A stretch of 64,000 bases of DNA from Bacillota bacterium (GTDB taxonomy: Bacteria; Bacillota; Clostridia; Lachnospirales; Lachnospiraceae), in the NCBI GenBank assembly GCA_023443225.1, contig JAEZVF010000038.1, forward strand, positions 1 through 64,000, given 5' to 3'. The translations under genes and the position numbers were made by a program. Each line of letters opens with the position of its first letter. The first letter of the stretch is position 1. The notes beneath the pieces were generated by a model. The model did not search any database. It saw only the letters and a list, made by a program, of their open reading frames with translations, and was not told the DNA's origin. Below are positions 61,781-64,000 of the stretch, piece after piece.

Positions 61781-63073
61781 ATGAGAATAATTCAATTAGA
61801 TTCACAATCTAAGAAAAATATATTGGAAAACCTGTTGAAACGTAGTCCAAATCAGTACGAGTCCTATACAGAAACAGTGAATAGCATTATTGAAGATGTA
61901 AAGGTAAGGAAAAACCAGGCGATTTTTGATTATACCAAAAGATTTGATAAGGCGGATATTAATGAAGGCAATATTCGTGTTACAGAAGCAGAAATACAGG
62001 AAGCCTATACGATGATAGATTCTTCCGTATTAGACGTTATTCGTAAAGCGGTTGTTAATATAGAGGATTATCATAAAAAACAGAAGCAATACAGCTGGTT
62101 TGACAGTAGACCGGATGGAGTTATTTTAGGTCAAAAGGTAACAGCAATTGCTGCTGTTGGTGTTTATGTACCAGGCGGAAAAGCTGCATATCCTTCTTCT
62201 GTATTGATGAATGTAATTCCTGCAAAAGTAGCTGGAGTTGATAGAATTGTGATGGTTACCCCACCGGATATGAGCGGAAAAGTTTATGCTGGTACTTTAG
62301 TTGCTGCAAAAGAAGCAGGAGTAACAGAAATCTATAAAGTTGGTGGTGCACAGGCAATTGCTGCTCTTGCACATGGAACAGAAAGTATTCCTAAAGTAGA
62401 TAAAATCGTGGGGCCTGGTAATATTTATGTAGCTCTTGCTAAAAAAGCTGTTTATGGTCATGTGAGTATTGATTCTATTGCAGGACCAAGTGAAATTCTA
62501 GTTATCGCAGATGAAACTGCTAATCCAAGATATATTGCCGCAGATTTATTATCCCAGGCAGAACATGATGAGCTTGCATCTGCTATTCTGGTGACAACCA
62601 GTAAAGAAGTTGCAGAGCAGGTATCCATTGAGGTGGATAGATTTGTTAACCAATTATCCAGAAAAGAAATTATGCAAAAATCCTTAGATAACTACGGATA
62701 CATCCTTCTTGCAGATTCTATGGGTGAAGCTATTGATACAGCGAATGAAATTGCATCCGAACACTTGGAGATCTTAACCAAAGATCCGTTTGATATCATG
62801 ACGAAAATAAAAAATGCTGGGGCAATATTCTTGGGCGAATATAGCAGCGAACCTTTAGGTGATTATTTTGCTGGTCCGAATCATGTATTACCTACGAATG
62901 GTACAGCAAAATTCTTTTCTCCATTAAGCGTTGATGATTTTATTAAAAAATCCAGTATTATATCTTATTCAAGAGAAGCTTTGGAACCGGTTCACGAGGA
63001 TATTATAAGATTCGCAACGGCAGAAGGTTTAACGGCGCATGCGAATTCCATTGCTGTTCGTTTTGAAAAATGA
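61781..63073 (+). CDS. hisD: Histidinol dehydrogenase
   Basis: Start at ATG 61781 (MRIIQLDSQSKK), 12 codons inside the longest frame, behind AAGGGAGTAAAGG. The 430-residue enzyme has VPGGKAAYPSSVLMN (near 124), GPGNIYVALAKK (near 207), AGPSEILVIADE (near 236), the zinc ligands SQAEHDELASAI (near 258) and GPNHVLPTNGTAKF (near 365). It oxidises histidinol to histidine with NAD. Stop to hisB start: 44 bp. Confidence 0.95.
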   Translation: MRIIQLDSQSKKNILENLLKRSPNQYESYTETVNSIIEDVKVRKNQAIFDYTKRFDKADINEGNIRVTEAEIQEAYTMIDSSVLDVIRKAVVNIEDYHKKQKQYSWFDSRPDGVILGQKVTAIAAVGVYVPGGKAAYPSSVLMNVIPAKVAGVDRIVMVTPPDMSGKVYAGTLVAAKEAGVTEIYKVGGAQAIAALAHGTESIPKVDKIVGPGNIYVALAKKAVYGHVSIDSIAGPSEILVIADETANPRYIAADLLSQAEHDELASAILVTTSKEVAEQVSIEVDRFVNQLSRKEIMQKSLDNYGYILLADSMGEAIDTANEIASEHLEILTKDPFDIMTKIKNAGAIFLGEYSSEPLGDYFAGPNHVLPTNGTAKFFSPLSVDDFIKKSSIISYSREALEPVHEDIIRFATAEGLTAHANSIAVRFEK

Positions 63074-63117
63074 GTAAAATAAAGGCATATTATGTTACTA
63101 TGCAGAAAGAGGTGCAC

Positions 63118-63708
63118 ATGGCTAGAACTGCAGTAATTGAGAGAAAAACAAAAGAAACAGATATTAAGTTAGAATTGAATTTAGACGGGACCGGCATTGC
63201 TCAGATTGAAACGGGAATCGGTTTCTTTGATCATATGCTAAACAGTTTTGCCAAGCATGGTTTCTTTGATTTGAAATTAGAGGTAAATGGGGATTTGTTT
63301 GTAGATTCTCATCATACAGTAGAGGATACCGGAATTGTGTTAGGGCAAGCAATTAGAGCTGCTTTGGGCGATAAGAGAGGTATCAGAAGATATGGAAATG
63401 CGATGTTACCAATGGATGATGCACTTGCCTTATGTGCTCTTGATTTATCAGGAAGACCTTTTTTAGTTTACGATGTTCCTCTCACAATTGATAAAATCGG
63501 CTATATGGATACGGAACTGGTAAAAGAATTCTTTTATGCAATATCCTATGCTTCTGGTATGAATCTTCACATTAAAATGTTAAATGGATGCAACAATCAT
63601 CATATTGTAGAAGCTGTATTTAAAGCCTTTGCAAAGGCTTTGGATCAGGCGATTGGTATGGATAGCAGGATAGATGGTGTGCTATCAACCAAAGGTACAG
63701 TGGATTAA
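63118..63708 (+). CDS. hisB: Imidazoleglycerol-phosphate dehydratase
   Basis: Start at ATG 63118 (MARTAVIERKTKET) behind AAAGAGGTGCAC, not the in-frame ATG 48 bases upstream, giving 196 residues. Mn-binding and active-site motifs are DHMLNSFAKHG (near 40), SHHTVEDTGIVLG (near 62) and NGCNNHHIVEAVFKAF (near 160). It is the monofunctional enzyme without a phosphatase domain. It makes imidazole acetol phosphate. A 201-bp inverted repeat follows. Confidence 0.94.
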   Translation: MARTAVIERKTKETDIKLELNLDGTGIAQIETGIGFFDHMLNSFAKHGFFDLKLEVNGDLFVDSHHTVEDTGIVLGQAIRAALGDKRGIRRYGNAMLPMDDALALCALDLSGRPFLVYDVPLTIDKIGYMDTELVKEFFYAISYASGMNLHIKMLNGCNNHHIVEAVFKAFAKALDQAIGMDSRIDGVLSTKGTVD

Positions 63709-63909
63709 TAGGCATTTGCTAAACTCTTGCTAGTGTCTATTGATGTTCCTGTGTTCTTTGGCTGTCTCTACAATTTGCAGAAATTATTTGACTTACACAT
63801 ACAATAAATGCATTGTATGTGACGTTCAAACAATTTCTGCAAATAGTAACGACAGACAAAGAACACATTGGAACAATCATAGACACTAACAATAGTTTAG
63901 TAATGCCTA
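63709..63909. mobile_element. Long near-palindrome, probable MITE, after hisB
   Basis: TAGGCATT and AATGCCTA end a 201-bp inverted repeat whose arms (about 95 bp each) match at most positions and meet at ATTGTATGTG/CACATACAAT. The ends may reflect a TA target duplication. It lies between hisB and the next gene and is also able to fold into a very large hairpin RNA. Confidence 0.6.
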
Positions 63910-63941
63910 GTATAAGTAAATAATAAGGAGAAGAGGAGATC

Positions 63942-64000
63942 ATGTATAAAAAAATAATTCCATATATAAACTGTGAAAACGAACTGCCTGTTAACATTAT
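63942..64000 (+). CDS. 5' end of the next gene, partial
   Basis: An ATG at 63942 follows GGAGAAGAGGAGATC and opens MYKKIIPYINCENELPVNI before the window ends. Its position after hisB suggests another his gene, but 19 residues do not allow a call. The frame is open to the window edge. Confidence 0.6.
   Translation, partial: MYKKIIPYINCENELPVNI

Overview
The window looks like a low-GC clostridial Firmicute chromosome, probably a Lachnospiraceae relative. This is inferred from A+T-rich intergenic DNA, strong AGGAGG-type ribosome binding sites, sigma-A style promoters (for example TTGACA-17-TATAAT before hisZ), and a gene set that includes RecU, a short HisG with HisZ, CotH, LCP, UPF0210 and a small alarmone synthetase. 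No database search was possible, so family names rest on motifs read in the translations.

Layout. (1) 1-10340 is a run of small stand-alone genes (flavin oxidoreductase, methyltransferase, VOC protein, MBL hydrolase, cupin), a heterodimeric ABC exporter operon, a PNPOx-like protein and a CPBP protease. (2) 10395-36019 is an integrative element inserted in the 3' end of tRNA-Leu(CAA). It is bounded by a 30-bp exact direct repeat, carries a tyrosine integrase at its right end, and has three TGTAATC boxes near each end that look like integrase arm sites. (3) 36075-64000 is housekeeping sequence: polA, coaE, an FtsA-like ATPase, walJ, pepD, capA, cotH, an LCP protein, a WYL regulator, an M23 peptidase, a small alarmone synthetase, rRNA/pseudouridine modification genes, recU and hisZ-hisG-hisD-hisB.

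The element has four parts. The left arm is a defence and recombination block: a PstI/BsuBI-like restriction-modification pair, a serine resolvase with a zinc-ribbon partner, an AbiGi-like protein and three uncharacterised genes. Next come two copies of a small-protein cassette, the first behind 20-bp phased direct repeats, with an HNH nuclease and a secreted transglutaminase between them. The third part is an excisionase-like HTH gene at the head of an operon of mostly exported proteins. Among these is an 879-residue protein with a lipobox at its N-terminus and hydrophobic segments at its C-terminus. Last come an XRE regulator, a second HNH protein, a 1.6-kb stretch without ORFs, and the integrase.

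The strongest candidate for something undescribed is that 1.6-kb stretch (about 32887-34509). It has a promoter-like start, an intrinsic terminator, several exact interspersed repeats and many local and long-range inverted repeats. A large structured non-coding RNA, or a cis site for replication or transfer, are the two readings I favour. A second candidate is the exported-protein operon controlled from inside a mobile element that has no recognisable relaxase, replication protein or capsid gene.
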